From IMG/VR virus record IMGVR_UViG_3300037088_000882, positions 28,413 through 92,412 of that record: DNA of 64,000 nucleotides. One strand, given 5' to 3'. This DNA comes from a virus. Position 1 is the stretch's first letter. Each line of letters opens with the position of its first letter. The position numbers were made by a program, and so were the translations under genes. Below are positions 48,292 to 57,130 of the stretch, piece by piece. Under the pieces are notes generated by a model, which saw only the letters and a list, made by a program, of their open reading frames with translations, was not told the origin of the DNA and made no database searches.

Positions 48292-48726
48292 ATGATAAGT
48301 CGAGATTTCGAACAAAGTAAATACCCTATATGTCGTCGTGCCCCAGTCATTTGTTTTTTCGAAAATGGGCTAACTGTTGTTTATAATAGGTTCGATTTGC
48401 GTGCTTTTTTTGCTAAAAATGGGACCACTTGTCGTTGTGTCGGTGTGTGGCCTGGTAAAAAGAGCACAGACTGCTTTACTTTAAATTCAAAAAGTTACAG
48501 CCTCATAGACACCCCCCCTGAAATACACAAGGAAATAGATAGTGCAGAATCAATTGCAGTGACATTGGATGAAAACGGTGCCTTTGAAGAAATTACTTAT
48601 ATTCCAAGTCTTTTTTTCGAGGGCCGTACTCCTATTGTTTCTAAAGAAAAGGCTTTATTCGAATATGTAAGGAAAGTAGGATTACGGTATGCTATTTCCT
48701 TATCTTCCTCTAAAAACCCTAAATAA
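48292..48726 (+). CDS. Hypothetical protein, 144 aa
   Basis: A soluble protein beginning MISRDFEQSKYPICRRAPVI, with Cys pairs (TCRCVGVWPG) and an acidic middle. It follows the structured RNA. Function unknown. Confidence 0.55.
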   Translation: MISRDFEQSKYPICRRAPVICFFENGLTVVYNRFDLRAFFAKNGTTCRCVGVWPGKKSTDCFTLNSKSYSLIDTPPEIHKEIDSAESIAVTLDENGAFEEITYIPSLFFEGRTPIVSKEKALFEYVRKVGLRYAISLSSSKNPK

Positions 48727-48792
48727 TCGATAATCTATTAATTTTGCTCTCATTTGTGAACATTGTAGAAACAACACTGAAAAGGAGAGCTT

Positions 48793-49584
48793 ATGTGGGA
48801 TTTTTTTTCTGGATTACCTACCCCTATCTCAGTCGCTTTAATCGCTTTAGGAATAATCGCAATAGCTGTTATAGCAGTACGAGGAAAGATTCGGGCAAAA
48901 TTTGGAAATAAAGAAATCAATATAGGCAAAGAAGATCCTTCCTCTATTCCTCCTCCTCCCCAGTCTGGTACATTATCTTTAAGAAAATACTCCTGCGGTG
49001 ATTGTATTTTAATGCTTATGAGTAAACGGGAGAATTATGAAATTCAAGTTCGAAAAGAGAGTAATTACGTACTTAAAAGTCAAATGACATACTCTGAACA
49101 AAAATTAGCTGAATTACAATTAACATATATGGATATGATTTCTAAACTTATTCATGATTTTGTACAAAAAGATACTACAAGTGTTGAGGAGTCTGTTCAA
49201 TATAAACTTGTTGATAGCCTTTTAAGGGATGCTTTACTTAATGTTAAAAATGAGATCCGTAGATCATTCAAAGATAATGGGTTTTATGATATGGATAACT
49301 CGGAATTTTATAATTATGTGAAGAATCGTACTAAGACAGTTGAAGCCATTATCCATCAATATATGAGAAGTATTTATCCAGACCGAGGCGGAGTTTTACC
49401 TATTCATGAAATTTTAATAAATTTTGATGAACAGCAATCTTTTTTAAGTGCTTTAATGAATGATATTTATAACAATGCCCAGGATATTAAAAAGGCATCA
49501 AAAAGAAAAATAGCCGATATTGATCAAGAGTTTAAAGTATGGCTTGATCAATTTACGGCTCCTATCAGCATGATAAAAATTTAA
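48793..49584 (+). CDS. Membrane-anchored helical protein, 263 aa
   Basis: One N-terminal transmembrane helix (TPISVALIALGIIAIAVIAV) then a basic stretch and a mostly helical cytoplasmic domain with a Pro linker (SSIPPPPQSG). Converges with 49587-50321. Might be envelope-bound lysis or exclusion factor; not assigned. Confidence 0.6.
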   Translation: MWDFFSGLPTPISVALIALGIIAIAVIAVRGKIRAKFGNKEINIGKEDPSSIPPPPQSGTLSLRKYSCGDCILMLMSKRENYEIQVRKESNYVLKSQMTYSEQKLAELQLTYMDMISKLIHDFVQKDTTSVEESVQYKLVDSLLRDALLNVKNEIRRSFKDNGFYDMDNSEFYNYVKNRTKTVEAIIHQYMRSIYPDRGGVLPIHEILINFDEQQSFLSALMNDIYNNAQDIKKASKRKIADIDQEFKVWLDQFTAPISMIKI

Positions 49585-49586
49585 AC

Positions 49587-50321
49587 TCATTTTTTACCTG
49601 TCAATACTTCGTTAAAAGTGCTCTCCCAACGATCTTTTGCATAATCGGTTTTAATAAACCATTTTAGCCATCTACGATTAATCTCAGAAGCTTCAACCCT
49701 TGTATACTTAGGATTATGTATTAAGCGGGATCCTTTTTTACTGTCTTTAGTTAAAAACAATTGATTTTTTTCATGGTTCTTTTTCTCTGCTTTAGTTAAG
49801 AAATCATCCTCATTAAATTTTCCAAAAACTTTGAAAAATTCTTTCCCGGTGTTAATGATCATTTCTTCGAAAGATCGGCCCCCGGTCTCGGTTCCTGCAA
49901 AGTGCCCCCAATTATCTCGATTAAACCATTTATCTAAATCTTTATCCATATAGACTGTGAAGTTAAGTTCGCTCCAATATTCGATATGATCTGGTTTCCA
50001 TTCTTCTCCATACATTTTTTTGTAAGAGACGCTTGTCTGGATGAGTCCTTTATTATCTTTTAATTCCTCTTCTGTGTAGTCTTTAAACTCTCTATCAAAT
50101 TCCTCTTTATAGAGATTATAATTTTTTGGTGTGTAGAAGAGTTCTAAAAAGCCTTTTCTTGGTTCGGTATAACCTCGTTTACAAACTTGTACGATATCAA
50201 CACATAAAAGTTGGAAAGGGGTGTATACTGTATCTAAAGATAAAGCAGGGTGGTCAGATAAATCGCATAATGTGTCCCGTGCTTTAAGGTGTTTGTTCAT
50301 TTCTGATAAGTTTTGGGGCAT
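49587..50321 (-). CDS. Hypothetical protein, 244 aa
   Basis: A soluble, aromatic-rich protein with no motif I recognise (PQNLSEMNKHLKARDTLCDL). Converges with 48793-49584. Not predicted to be exported. Confidence 0.55.
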   Translation of the reverse strand: MPQNLSEMNKHLKARDTLCDLSDHPALSLDTVYTPFQLLCVDIVQVCKRGYTEPRKGFLELFYTPKNYNLYKEEFDREFKDYTEEELKDNKGLIQTSVSYKKMYGEEWKPDHIEYWSELNFTVYMDKDLDKWFNRDNWGHFAGTETGGRSFEEMIINTGKEFFKVFGKFNEDDFLTKAEKKNHEKNQLFLTKDSKKGSRLIHNPKYTRVEASEINRRWLKWFIKTDYAKDRWESTFNEVLTGKK

Positions 50322-50335
50322 TTTAATCTCCTATT

Positions 50336-50626
50336 TTATTCGATATCTTCAATTATAAACCCTTGACTCAAGGGATCAGTTGCAGCATCTAATATAGCAT
50401 CTTCTGCAGAGTCGTGAAACCATATAAGTGATCCTAAAGGTAAATTTATAGTTTCTGTTTTTTCAATTAGAATTTGTTTATCAGTTTTACGCACAATGAT
50501 TTTTTGCATAATATCGTTAGAGTCTTTGCCATTAACTACGATGCCTTCTTTTTCTTTTAGTAGGTATGAAAGGGCATTGGCAAAAGAATTTAGCATTAGC
50601 TCGTAATCTGGTTGTTCGTCTTCCAT
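50336..50626 (-). CDS. Hypothetical protein, 96 aa
   Basis: Acidic, contains VNGKDSNDIMQKIIVRKTDKQ and a SLIWFHDS segment. Starts directly at the stop of the HU gene. Unknown. Confidence 0.55.
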   Translation of the reverse strand: MEDEQPDYELMLNSFANALSYLLKEKEGIVVNGKDSNDIMQKIIVRKTDKQILIEKTETINLPLGSLIWFHDSAEDAILDAATDPLSQGFIIEDIE

Positions 50627-50913
50627 TATTCCTCGTAAATAAGTATTTGCCGTGAAGGTTTAAATTTTAAAGTCATTCGGCCTTTTACTTCTCGAGTCTC
50701 TTTCAGACGGGGGATATTATATGTTCGAGCTTTTTTAAAATAAGGATAGAGAGTGCCAAAGCCTCTTATTTCAATGCTATTACCTTTTTTAAATTGGACT
50801 TTTATTTCTTCTATAAAAAGATCAACAATAAGAGCTACTACAGTTTTCGATACTTTGGGAGAGTCTTTAGAATCTATAATTGCTTGGACTAATTTTTGTT
50901 TATTTACTCGCAT
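50626..50913 (-). CDS. HU/IHF-type DNA-binding protein, 95 aa
   Basis: HU/IHF fold: N-terminal helices (KLVQAIIDSKDSPKVSKTVV), EIRGFGTLYPYFKKART (beta arm start) and the C-terminal helix. It bends DNA and may compact the phage genome. Length is normal for HU. Confidence 0.85.
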   Translation of the reverse strand: MRVNKQKLVQAIIDSKDSPKVSKTVVALIVDLFIEEIKVQFKKGNSIEIRGFGTLYPYFKKARTYNIPRLKETREVKGRMTLKFKPSRQILIYEE

Positions 50914-51070
50914 GGTCCTCTTTATCTTTCTTTATACGTATTGGTTTTCTACAACAAGAGCATCTGTGAATCATTTCACCTTTAGGTCCATACTCACCCC
51001 ATCGAATATTACCTATATGCCCAAAAACCCAACAAAGAAATGATCCCCATAAATTACGTTTAGTCGGCAT
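50900..51070 (-). CDS. Small Cys-rich protein, 56 aa
   Basis: Begins MPTKRNLWGSFLCWVFGHIG; ends with HRCSCCRKPIRIKKDK, a likely metal site. Overlaps HU by 14 nt and the methyltransferase stop by 11 nt. Weak RBS. Confidence 0.5.
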   Translation of the reverse strand: MPTKRNLWGSFLCWVFGHIGNIRWGEYGPKGEMIHRCSCCRKPIRIKKDKEDHASK

Positions 51071-53000
51071 CATCGAGAAATAGACTCTTTTCAGTAATTA
51101 TGTGTTTCAATCTCTTATTGGTATAATCAACATATTTTTCTGAGATATCAAATCCTATGTAATTTCGTCCAAGTTTCTTGCACTCTTCAGCAGTTGTACC
51201 ACTTCCAATAAATGGATCGAACACTGTAGACCCTATCCAGCTAAGCATTTTAATAAGGCGCCTGGGTAATTCTGGAGGAAATGGGGCAGGATGAATTGAA
51301 TTATTTATCAATCGTGAAGATTCTTTATAAGCAGCTCGAGCAAATTCCCAGGGAGTTAAAGACCATTCTACAAACTCATCTTTAGTAAGATCGGTTTCAC
51401 CTTTGTCCTGTAGCTCGTAAGTATCCTTACAAAAAATAAGGATGTATTCCATAGCTGTTGGAAAAGAAGGATTATTTGGGCTCTTAAACGATCCCCAAGC
51501 ACAATTATGGTATAATACTTTACCTAAGTAACTATTATCTTCTTCTACTTCCATATTATAAACTTCAATATTTTCAACATTTTCAGTAATAATTTCTTTT
51601 ACCCTATAGAAAGCGTGGTAGCTCCCAATTTTAACTTTGTTGTAGAGATATTTTCTATTATCCATGTCAAAAGGAGCATCACATATATCATGTAGCTTTT
51701 TTCCGTATTTACCACAAAGTCTTATTTCATAGCATTCGTGTTTACCTTGAATGGTTCTTCCGTCTTTTAATATGCTTGAGGATAATTTTTTTCTTTTGTG
51801 TATAGATGGTGGCAATTTTAGGCGTATAAGAATATCACGTAATTGATAAACTAAATATTCAGATACTGTGACAAGAGAGCTTTGATGGGAATTAAAATGA
51901 CCGTCAGCGTGAAAAACACCTTTAATTAACTCTTTTTGAAGATCATAAGGAACTTGAAATAAAAAGGGGTGCATTTTTTTTTGATGCGCATATTCCCCAC
52001 ATAAAATTTTAAGCATCTTTGGTAGAATTTTATTTGAACTGATAATTATTCTTTTTAAATTATCTCGGTATTCTTTATGTGTTGTAAATCCTAATTTTAG
52101 GGCTATAGAAACTATATCATCAGTTAAGTAATCTTCATTTGGCCCAAAATCTAAACGAATTTCATTTTTATGTATACTACCATCTCCTAAATAATAACCT
52201 ATAAGTCTGAATAATTCTTTTGAGTTGTAATTAAAAAGAATTCCAGTTATTTTTTCTAACCTTTTATTGAAATTATTTACTCCTGCATGATGTTGCGTTG
52301 TATATCGAGGGACCATTAAGTAATACTCATAAGGCTCTAATTCTATAGGAATTTTCCACAAGGGAGTAAGCGGGACTCTTTTTCTTGGACAGCCCTTAGG
52401 GCAAAATTTACTAATCAGGCTTTTACGGTGCAATACTGGTGATACATATAAAGGATGCTCACCATAAACCGTAATCGGCTGTCCCCCTATTGTATGTATT
52501 GTATATTTATTTCCTGTAAAAACGGATTTATGTAAATCTAAAACTTTTCTAAAGCGTCGTTTATGTGTTAAAACCATATCGCCTATTTTTACATCTTTTA
52601 TATGTTTATAGCCATCTAAAGTATTGATTAATTCTTCTGGTGGTAAACATCTATTACTGGTATTGTTTTTATTCCAAGCAATTGTTGTGTATTGGAGATA
52701 GTGCAAAGAATGGGTCATGAATTGAATAATATCGGAGTGGGTAGGTATCTTTCCATTTTCTCCGTCTCCAATATTAATAACGACTCTACCTCCCTTTTTT
52801 AATTTAGGGTAGAGGGCTTTAAATATTTCTCGTAACCATTTTATATAATTTTTGTGGCCCATTTTATCGTTGAATGAATCATAACCTTCAAGACCTACAT
52901 TATATGGAGGACTTGTGATTACAAGATCGATACTTTTATCCGTGAGTTTGGGTATTAATTCTAAACAATCCCCTTGGACTATTTCATTTAAAAATTGCAT
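51060..53000 (-). CDS. DNA methyltransferase (N4/N6 type) interrupted by an intein, 646 aa
   Basis: Extein about 264 residues. Catalytic TSPPYNVGLEGYDSF (29-43) and AdoMet motif FDPFIGSGTTAEECKKLGRNYIGFDI show a beta-class N4-cytosine or N6-adenine enzyme. Intein at residues 118-499 between TSNR and CAWGS. With Dam at 7177 the phage has two orphan methylases, a likely anti-restriction pair. Confidence 0.93.
   Translation of the reverse strand: MQFLNEIVQGDCLELIPKLTDKSIDLVITSPPYNVGLEGYDSFNDKMGHKNYIKWLREIFKALYPKLKKGGRVVINIGDGENGKIPTHSDIIQFMTHSLHYLQYTTIAWNKNNTSNRCLPPEELINTLDGYKHIKDVKIGDMVLTHKRRFRKVLDLHKSVFTGNKYTIHTIGGQPITVYGEHPLYVSPVLHRKSLISKFCPKGCPRKRVPLTPLWKIPIELEPYEYYLMVPRYTTQHHAGVNNFNKRLEKITGILFNYNSKELFRLIGYYLGDGSIHKNEIRLDFGPNEDYLTDDIVSIALKLGFTTHKEYRDNLKRIIISSNKILPKMLKILCGEYAHQKKMHPFLFQVPYDLQKELIKGVFHADGHFNSHQSSLVTVSEYLVYQLRDILIRLKLPPSIHKRKKLSSSILKDGRTIQGKHECYEIRLCGKYGKKLHDICDAPFDMDNRKYLYNKVKIGSYHAFYRVKEIITENVENIEVYNMEVEEDNSYLGKVLYHNCAWGSFKSPNNPSFPTAMEYILIFCKDTYELQDKGETDLTKDEFVEWSLTPWEFARAAYKESSRLINNSIHPAPFPPELPRRLIKMLSWIGSTVFDPFIGSGTTAEECKKLGRNYIGFDISEKYVDYTNKRLKHIITEKSLFLDDAD
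51504..52649 (-). mobile_element. Full intein with LAGLIDADG endonuclease in the methyltransferase, 382 aa
   Basis: Cys118 start (CLPPEELINTLDGYKHI), block B GEHPLYVSP, endonuclease motifs LIGYYLGDGSIH and LIKGVFHADGHF, and C-terminal VLYHN before Cys. Complete intein and homing endonuclease, so mobile in principle. The insertion lies just before the CAWGS conserved motif. Confidence 0.93.
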
Positions 53001-53012
53001 GTGTTTTTCTCT

Positions 53013-53192
53013 TTAAGCATGATGAAAGTGATTTTTATTAGCACAAATCTTACATAAATTCCAGCCATCCCGACCTATGCATAACTTACAATCTTTTATT
53101 GGTTCCCAATAAAAATATTTTCGGCAGTGCATGCAGGGGTATTCCTCTGACGTTTTTTCATTGTATTTACAATTACTGCATGACTTACCCAT
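53013..53192 (-). CDS. Four-knuckle zinc protein, 59 aa
   Basis: Four CxxC pairs (CSNC, CMHC, CKLC, CKIC) in 59 residues, so at least two zinc sites, with His/Phe C-terminus. It sits 0 nt after the YhaM-like stop. Might be a rubredoxin-like or nucleic-acid adaptor. Confidence 0.65.
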   Translation of the reverse strand: MGKSCSNCKYNEKTSEEYPCMHCRKYFYWEPIKDCKLCIGRDGWNLCKICANKNHFHHA

Positions 53193-54194
53193 TTAATCAG
53201 CAAACAGGTCGTTAAGAACGTCTGTTTCTGCTTTAGCCTCAGTTTCAATTTTAGGCTGAGTGCTTGGAACATAATACTGCCGACCTGTAAGGCTGCAGAA
53301 ACGAGTCCAATTTGAATTTGGGTCTTTATTCTCAGGTATAGATGAGAAATTGATAGCGTGTTTTACCATAGCGTCCATGGCATCTACCTGTGCCACGGCA
53401 TGGGCCTCGGCAAACATGGTTTTACGTATACCCTCGTCTTCGTGATGTGCTACAATGATATGGGAAAGTTTTAAGAATGTAACATCATCCATTGGTATAT
53501 TCAATCTTCTGGCTATATCAAGGAGCATACCGTAACCAATAAATGTATGGTGTAGAAGCCGGCCAGCATCGGACATTTCTATAACGAGATCCCAATGGTA
53601 GCTGTTTATCTTACCGATGTCATGAATTAGGCATCCTGTGAGGACTATATCCGAGTCCAGGTTCTGGTATTGAGCAATGAGTTCACCTGCCCGTATCATC
53701 GAATAAGAGTGCTCAGCAAGGCCTCCAATGTAATTATGGTGGACTTCTCCGACTCCACCTGGACAGGACATGTACTGAGGTCTTAGGTTTCCCAGGATTT
53801 CAGCCCATATCTTCTCGCAGATCTCGTTTTTAATTTTAGACTGAAAAGTCATTAACCCTGATTCGATCTCTTTGATCTTATCGGGTGGAAGAGAGGGTAT
53901 GAGCTGGCTTATATCATAGGTTTTGGCTTGAGCCATACTTTTCACTTGTATTTGAGATACTTCTTTAAAAGTGCTGAGTTCTCCTACGACTTCGACAACG
54001 GATTTATTTTTGAGCCAAGTTTTATAAGAGGAGAAGCCGTCCCACATAATTGCTTTAATTGATCCCGAGAGATCGGTGAACTCGCAAGCCATGAAAGTTC
54101 CAGGCTTATTAGCGAAAGGTTTATAATCAATTTTAGATATGAGGAAGGTTCCCTTAATGGGTCCTGAAGTTTTAGTTTTGTAATCTTTAATCAT
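53193..54194 (-). CDS. YhaM-type 3'-5' exoribonuclease (OB + HD), 333 aa
   Basis: An N-terminal OB-fold (GTFLISKIDYKPFANKPGTF, IMWDGF) precedes an HD domain (GGLAEHSYSM; LIHDIGKINSYHW; LSHIIVAHHED). This is the YhaM/CBF1 architecture, 3'-5' exonuclease on RNA or ssDNA. Could take part in RNA turnover or tRNA processing. RBS AAAGGAC. Confidence 0.85.
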   Translation of the reverse strand: MIKDYKTKTSGPIKGTFLISKIDYKPFANKPGTFMACEFTDLSGSIKAIMWDGFSSYKTWLKNKSVVEVVGELSTFKEVSQIQVKSMAQAKTYDISQLIPSLPPDKIKEIESGLMTFQSKIKNEICEKIWAEILGNLRPQYMSCPGGVGEVHHNYIGGLAEHSYSMIRAGELIAQYQNLDSDIVLTGCLIHDIGKINSYHWDLVIEMSDAGRLLHHTFIGYGMLLDIARRLNIPMDDVTFLKLSHIIVAHHEDEGIRKTMFAEAHAVAQVDAMDAMVKHAINFSSIPENKDPNSNWTRFCSLTGRQYYVPSTQPKIETEAKAETDVLNDLFAD

Positions 54195-54267
54195 TGAAAA
54201 GTCCTTTATAAGAGGTAAGATTACTATAATACGTTAAAGATTAATGGGAATAAAGCAGTTTTTTAGA

Positions 54268-54432
54268 TTATTCTAAATCTAACCAAATTTCCCCGAAGGA
54301 GTTTGTTTCTACTTTAGTTATTTTTTTATTGATGATTGATTCTTCTGGTAGGTGTGAACCACATTCATCTACAATCACATGCTTTGATCCAGGATAATCA
54401 GGATGATCACTGTAATCAATTTTTATTTTCAT
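54268..54432 (-). CDS. Small hypothetical protein, 54 aa
   Basis: Starts MKIKIDYSDHPDYPGSKHVI; a beta pattern ends in IWLDLE. Its ATG overlaps the stop of the next gene (TAATG). Unknown. Confidence 0.5.
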   Translation of the reverse strand: MKIKIDYSDHPDYPGSKHVIVDECGSHLPEESIINKKITKVETNSFGEIWLDLE

Positions 54433-54632
54433 TATACCGCTCTCATCAAGCCGAAAATTTCTTTTAATCTTTTAACAGCATAAACATAATTTTTGGTTTT
54501 GTTATTTTCATAAGCAATAACCATTTTTTGAATTCTCATTATTTTAGCTTTTGTAAGATCCAATTCAATGCTATCACTTATTAAGTTTCCTATTATTTTG
54601 TCGAGAATTTCTTTAGGCGATTTTTTCATCAC
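54432..54632 (-). CDS. Small helical protein, 66 aa
   Basis: Basic amphipathic helices (KAKIMRIQKMVIAYENNKTK). Overlaps 54629-55345 by 4 nt. Unknown. Confidence 0.5.
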   Translation of the reverse strand: MMKKSPKEILDKIIGNLISDSIELDLTKAKIMRIQKMVIAYENNKTKNYVYAVKRLKEIFGLMRAV

Positions 54633-55345
54633 TTCTCCAATTTGATAAGTTTTCTATCTACAACTAGTTTTGAATATTCTATCATATCTTTACAGTCTGA
54701 AATGGTTATGTTTTTTTCTTCTATTTCTCGGTTACATCGGGAAATATGTTTAGCAAGAAGATCTCTGGCTATGACTCTATCCGCCGTTGTAAGAATGTTT
54801 TTAGTCGGATAAATACCTTGATCTTTAAGAGATATTCCGCAAAGATCTCCTGAAAATTGAATTTCACTTGAATTTAGGGTTAAGTCTCTTAAAGCATTAT
54901 TGTTTTTTTCAATTTTTTCGCATAGTTTTTGCACAGTTCGTCCAGAAGTTGTATTTCCTAGATTACTATACAATTTACGTCCTTCTTCTTCGTTTTTGTC
55001 TATGTAGTAATCGATAGTGTAATCTGATTTTAGTAAAGTAAGACTCTCTAATTTTTTAGATAATGTATTACTTTTTTCTAAACTCATGACCCAGAAACTC
55101 TTGTCGAGCTCAGTGTTTTTTATTTTTCTTTCAATGTTTTTTAAAGCCCTTTGAAAAGCATCTTGAGTTTTTAATTGTTCTGAATATCTGCATTCTATTG
55201 AAACCAATTTTGTAAAGCAGAATAGTACCGACATAATGCTGTGAGTATCGAGGCGGTCAGTGCAATCAATTGCTCCTATAACTCCTTGACGAGGGTTATA
55301 TACAAGGGTATTGAAGTTAGGGTTCCAAGAGATTTCTTTTTTCAT
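54629..55345 (-). CDS. Coiled-coil hypothetical protein, 238 aa
   Basis: A short beta N-terminus (WNPNFNTLVYNPRQGVIGAI) then long helices rich in Lys/Glu/Leu (KNIERKIKNTELDKSFWVMS, ISRCNREIEEKNITISDCKD). Probably a coiled coil that mediates assembly. Unknown role. Confidence 0.55.
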   Translation of the reverse strand: MKKEISWNPNFNTLVYNPRQGVIGAIDCTDRLDTHSIMSVLFCFTKLVSIECRYSEQLKTQDAFQRALKNIERKIKNTELDKSFWVMSLEKSNTLSKKLESLTLLKSDYTIDYYIDKNEEEGRKLYSNLGNTTSGRTVQKLCEKIEKNNNALRDLTLNSSEIQFSGDLCGISLKDQGIYPTKNILTTADRVIARDLLAKHISRCNREIEEKNITISDCKDMIEYSKLVVDRKLIKLEK

Positions 55346-55376
55346 GTATAACCTTCATGTTGCCTTATTGGGTGTT

Positions 55377-55745
55377 CTATGAGTGAATGAAGTTATTTGT
55401 GTGAATCAATTGGTCATAACGATAATAATCAGGTGTAGTTGGATCTTCTATTCTTTTAAGGCCCATTTCTCTTAATGCAGTATCAGATAGTGACTTAATA
55501 TCAAGACCTTCATTTAAAACAACAACAAACACGCCGATTGGATGAGTCGTAAATAAGTTATATATGTTTTGCGCTTGAAGTTCATTTATAAGCTTGTCTG
55601 GAGTTATTACTATTGTGTCACCTGTTTTTATATTTAACTTTTTTATGTTTAAATTAAGGTGAGCGATGTCTGATTGTATTTCAGTAAGTTCAGGCTTAGA
55701 GTCTTCGGGAACTGGCTTTTGTAACGTTATGTCAAATCGGTTCAT
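55377..55745 (-). CDS. Hypothetical protein, 122 aa
   Basis: Soluble alpha/beta protein (TIVITPDKLINELQAQNIYN) with a His-Ser tail. Overlaps the activase gene by 4 nt, suggesting coupled translation. Unknown. Confidence 0.5.
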   Translation of the reverse strand: MNRFDITLQKPVPEDSKPELTEIQSDIAHLNLNIKKLNIKTGDTIVITPDKLINELQAQNIYNLFTTHPIGVFVVVLNEGLDIKSLSDTALREMGLKRIEDPTTPDYYRYDQLIHTNNFIHS

Positions 55746-56296
55746 ACTCGAAATCCTGTCTTTATAATTTGACCGCCCTTACGTGAAATTATAAATTCTT
55801 TTTTTACTACAGGTAAGTCTTCTAATTTTATACCCCGTTCGGTTAAATGTATTACCTTTTGATTTGATGATCCCTTCCAGCCTTTATTACATATCTCATC
55901 TTGTTCAAAAGGACCTATGCTTACAATGTCCAATACAGTTAATAATGCAAGGTGGTAACAATGCTCTGTTGCAGGAGAAAGACTCAATGATGAATATCCA
56001 GTTGTTAGAAAAACACTGGTATAATCGAACACTCCCTTGCAAAGCTCATAGACCGCTTTGTATTGATCCAAGGGCTCGCCTCCAGTTATGGAGATACCAT
56101 CGATACCCTCAGTTGAAAGAATGTCTTTAATGAGGTCCTGAACATCGTACTCAATGCCTCCGCTAAAGTCCCAGGTATCGGTATTACTACATCCAGGGCA
56201 ATGTATGCTACATCCTTGAACCCATATAGTGTAGCGAGTCCCAGGTCCCTGGGCTCGGAGTTTTTTTCCGATATAGTTAACACGTAATTTAGACAT
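55742..56296 (-). CDS. Radical-SAM activase (NrdG-like), about 184 aa
   Basis: I start at MSKLRVNYIG (RBS AAGG). Radical-SAM motif CSIHCPGC (Cx3Cx2C), GGEPLDQY and IGPFEQDEI match anaerobic ribonucleotide reductase-activating proteins. It would install a glycyl radical on a class III RNR, not seen here; that could be elsewhere or the host's. Suggests an anoxic host. Confidence 0.85.
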   Translation of the reverse strand: MSKLRVNYIGKKLRAQGPGTRYTIWVQGCSIHCPGCSNTDTWDFSGGIEYDVQDLIKDILSTEGIDGISITGGEPLDQYKAVYELCKGVFDYTSVFLTTGYSSLSLSPATEHCYHLALLTVLDIVSIGPFEQDEICNKGWKGSSNQKVIHLTERGIKLEDLPVVKKEFIISRKGGQIIKTGFRV

Positions 56297-56501
56297 CTTT
56301 TTTAGCCTTAACCGCTTCGATTTTCTTTCGAGCTTCATCGTGATACTTTTCCATCAAATCTCCGATGTAACAGGCTCCACGTTTTGGCCTTTTAGTCTTC
56401 CATCCACAGGAGCATTTATCTTTAGCTGTTCCATTACCGCCTCGTTCGCATTCTGAGCAATCAACGGATAGATTTCCTTTAGTATCTACTGTACTATGCA
56501 T
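56289..56501 (-). CDS. Small Cys-rich protein, 70 aa
   Basis: From ATG 56501 (GGGAG upstream): CSECERGGNGTAKDKCSCGW is a metal site, then KRPKRGACYIGD and a basic helix. Overlaps neighbours by 8 nt each. Unknown. Confidence 0.55.
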   Translation of the reverse strand: MHSTVDTKGNLSVDCSECERGGNGTAKDKCSCGWKTKRPKRGACYIGDLMEKYHDEARKKIEAVKAKKDV

Positions 56502-56730
56502 TTTTATTCTCCCGTGAAAGAGCTCCCTGAACACGACCCATAACGGTTCTGTAGGGTAAATTAATGATATAAGTTGTATTATTAAAGTCCCTGAGGGCCG
56601 TCTGATCTTTACTTTGAGGATAAATTAAAGTAATATGATCAATGTTTGTCAAGCCATCCTCTTGGTTAATATCAATTCTTGGTACTCCCAATGGCGTGAC
56701 ACAAGCAATAGGAAAATTTAAAAACTTCAT
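56494..56730 (-). CDS. Hypothetical protein, 78 aa
   Basis: Starts MKFLNFPIACVTPLGVPRID; a beta-rich protein with LRDFNNTTYIINLPYRT. RBS GGAT. Overlaps the next gene by 8 nt. Unknown. Confidence 0.5.
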   Translation of the reverse strand: MKFLNFPIACVTPLGVPRIDINQEDGLTNIDHITLIYPQSKDQTALRDFNNTTYIINLPYRTVMGRVQGALSRENKNA

Positions 56731-56731
56731 T

Positions 56732-57130
56732 TTACATCCATTTCTTTGATAGCCCTGCAAGCCACAGGACAAATTTCCAGTATTTACGAACCCTTATATG
56801 CTTACCATTAGGCATGTTATGGTAAGTCACATTGCCACTCATATCTGTTCTTTTATAAGAAGTGTTCATAAGCCATGTACGGAGCCGTATAGTATTATAC
56901 TCAGCTGTTCGTACTAGTTCTTCTGTTATGGGAACGTTTTCCTTAAATCTATGAATGCCTCCAGCACAGCCCCCATTACACCATACGTAATGTAAGGCAT
57001 CGAGTTCGAGATTCTTTTTTCTCGTCGCTTCATTGAGCATTTGAAGGGCGTGTTTTTGATGATGGATTAATTCTTCAAGTTGTTTTATATGTATAGCTTG
57101 GTTTTTTATTTTTAATTCTAGATCAGACAT
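56732..57130 (-). CDS. Hypothetical protein with N-terminal coiled coil, 132 aa
   Basis: Starts at the ATG overlapping the ligase stop (TAATG). First 45 residues are a likely coiled coil; then WCNGGCAGGIHRFKEN and WLMNTSYKRTDMSGNVTYH. Seen next to the ligase; role unknown. Confidence 0.55.
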   Translation of the reverse strand: MSDLELKIKNQAIHIKQLEELIHHQKHALQMLNEATRKKNLELDALHYVWCNGGCAGGIHRFKENVPITEELVRTAEYNTIRLRTWLMNTSYKRTDMSGNVTYHNMPNGKHIRVRKYWKFVLWLAGLSKKWM

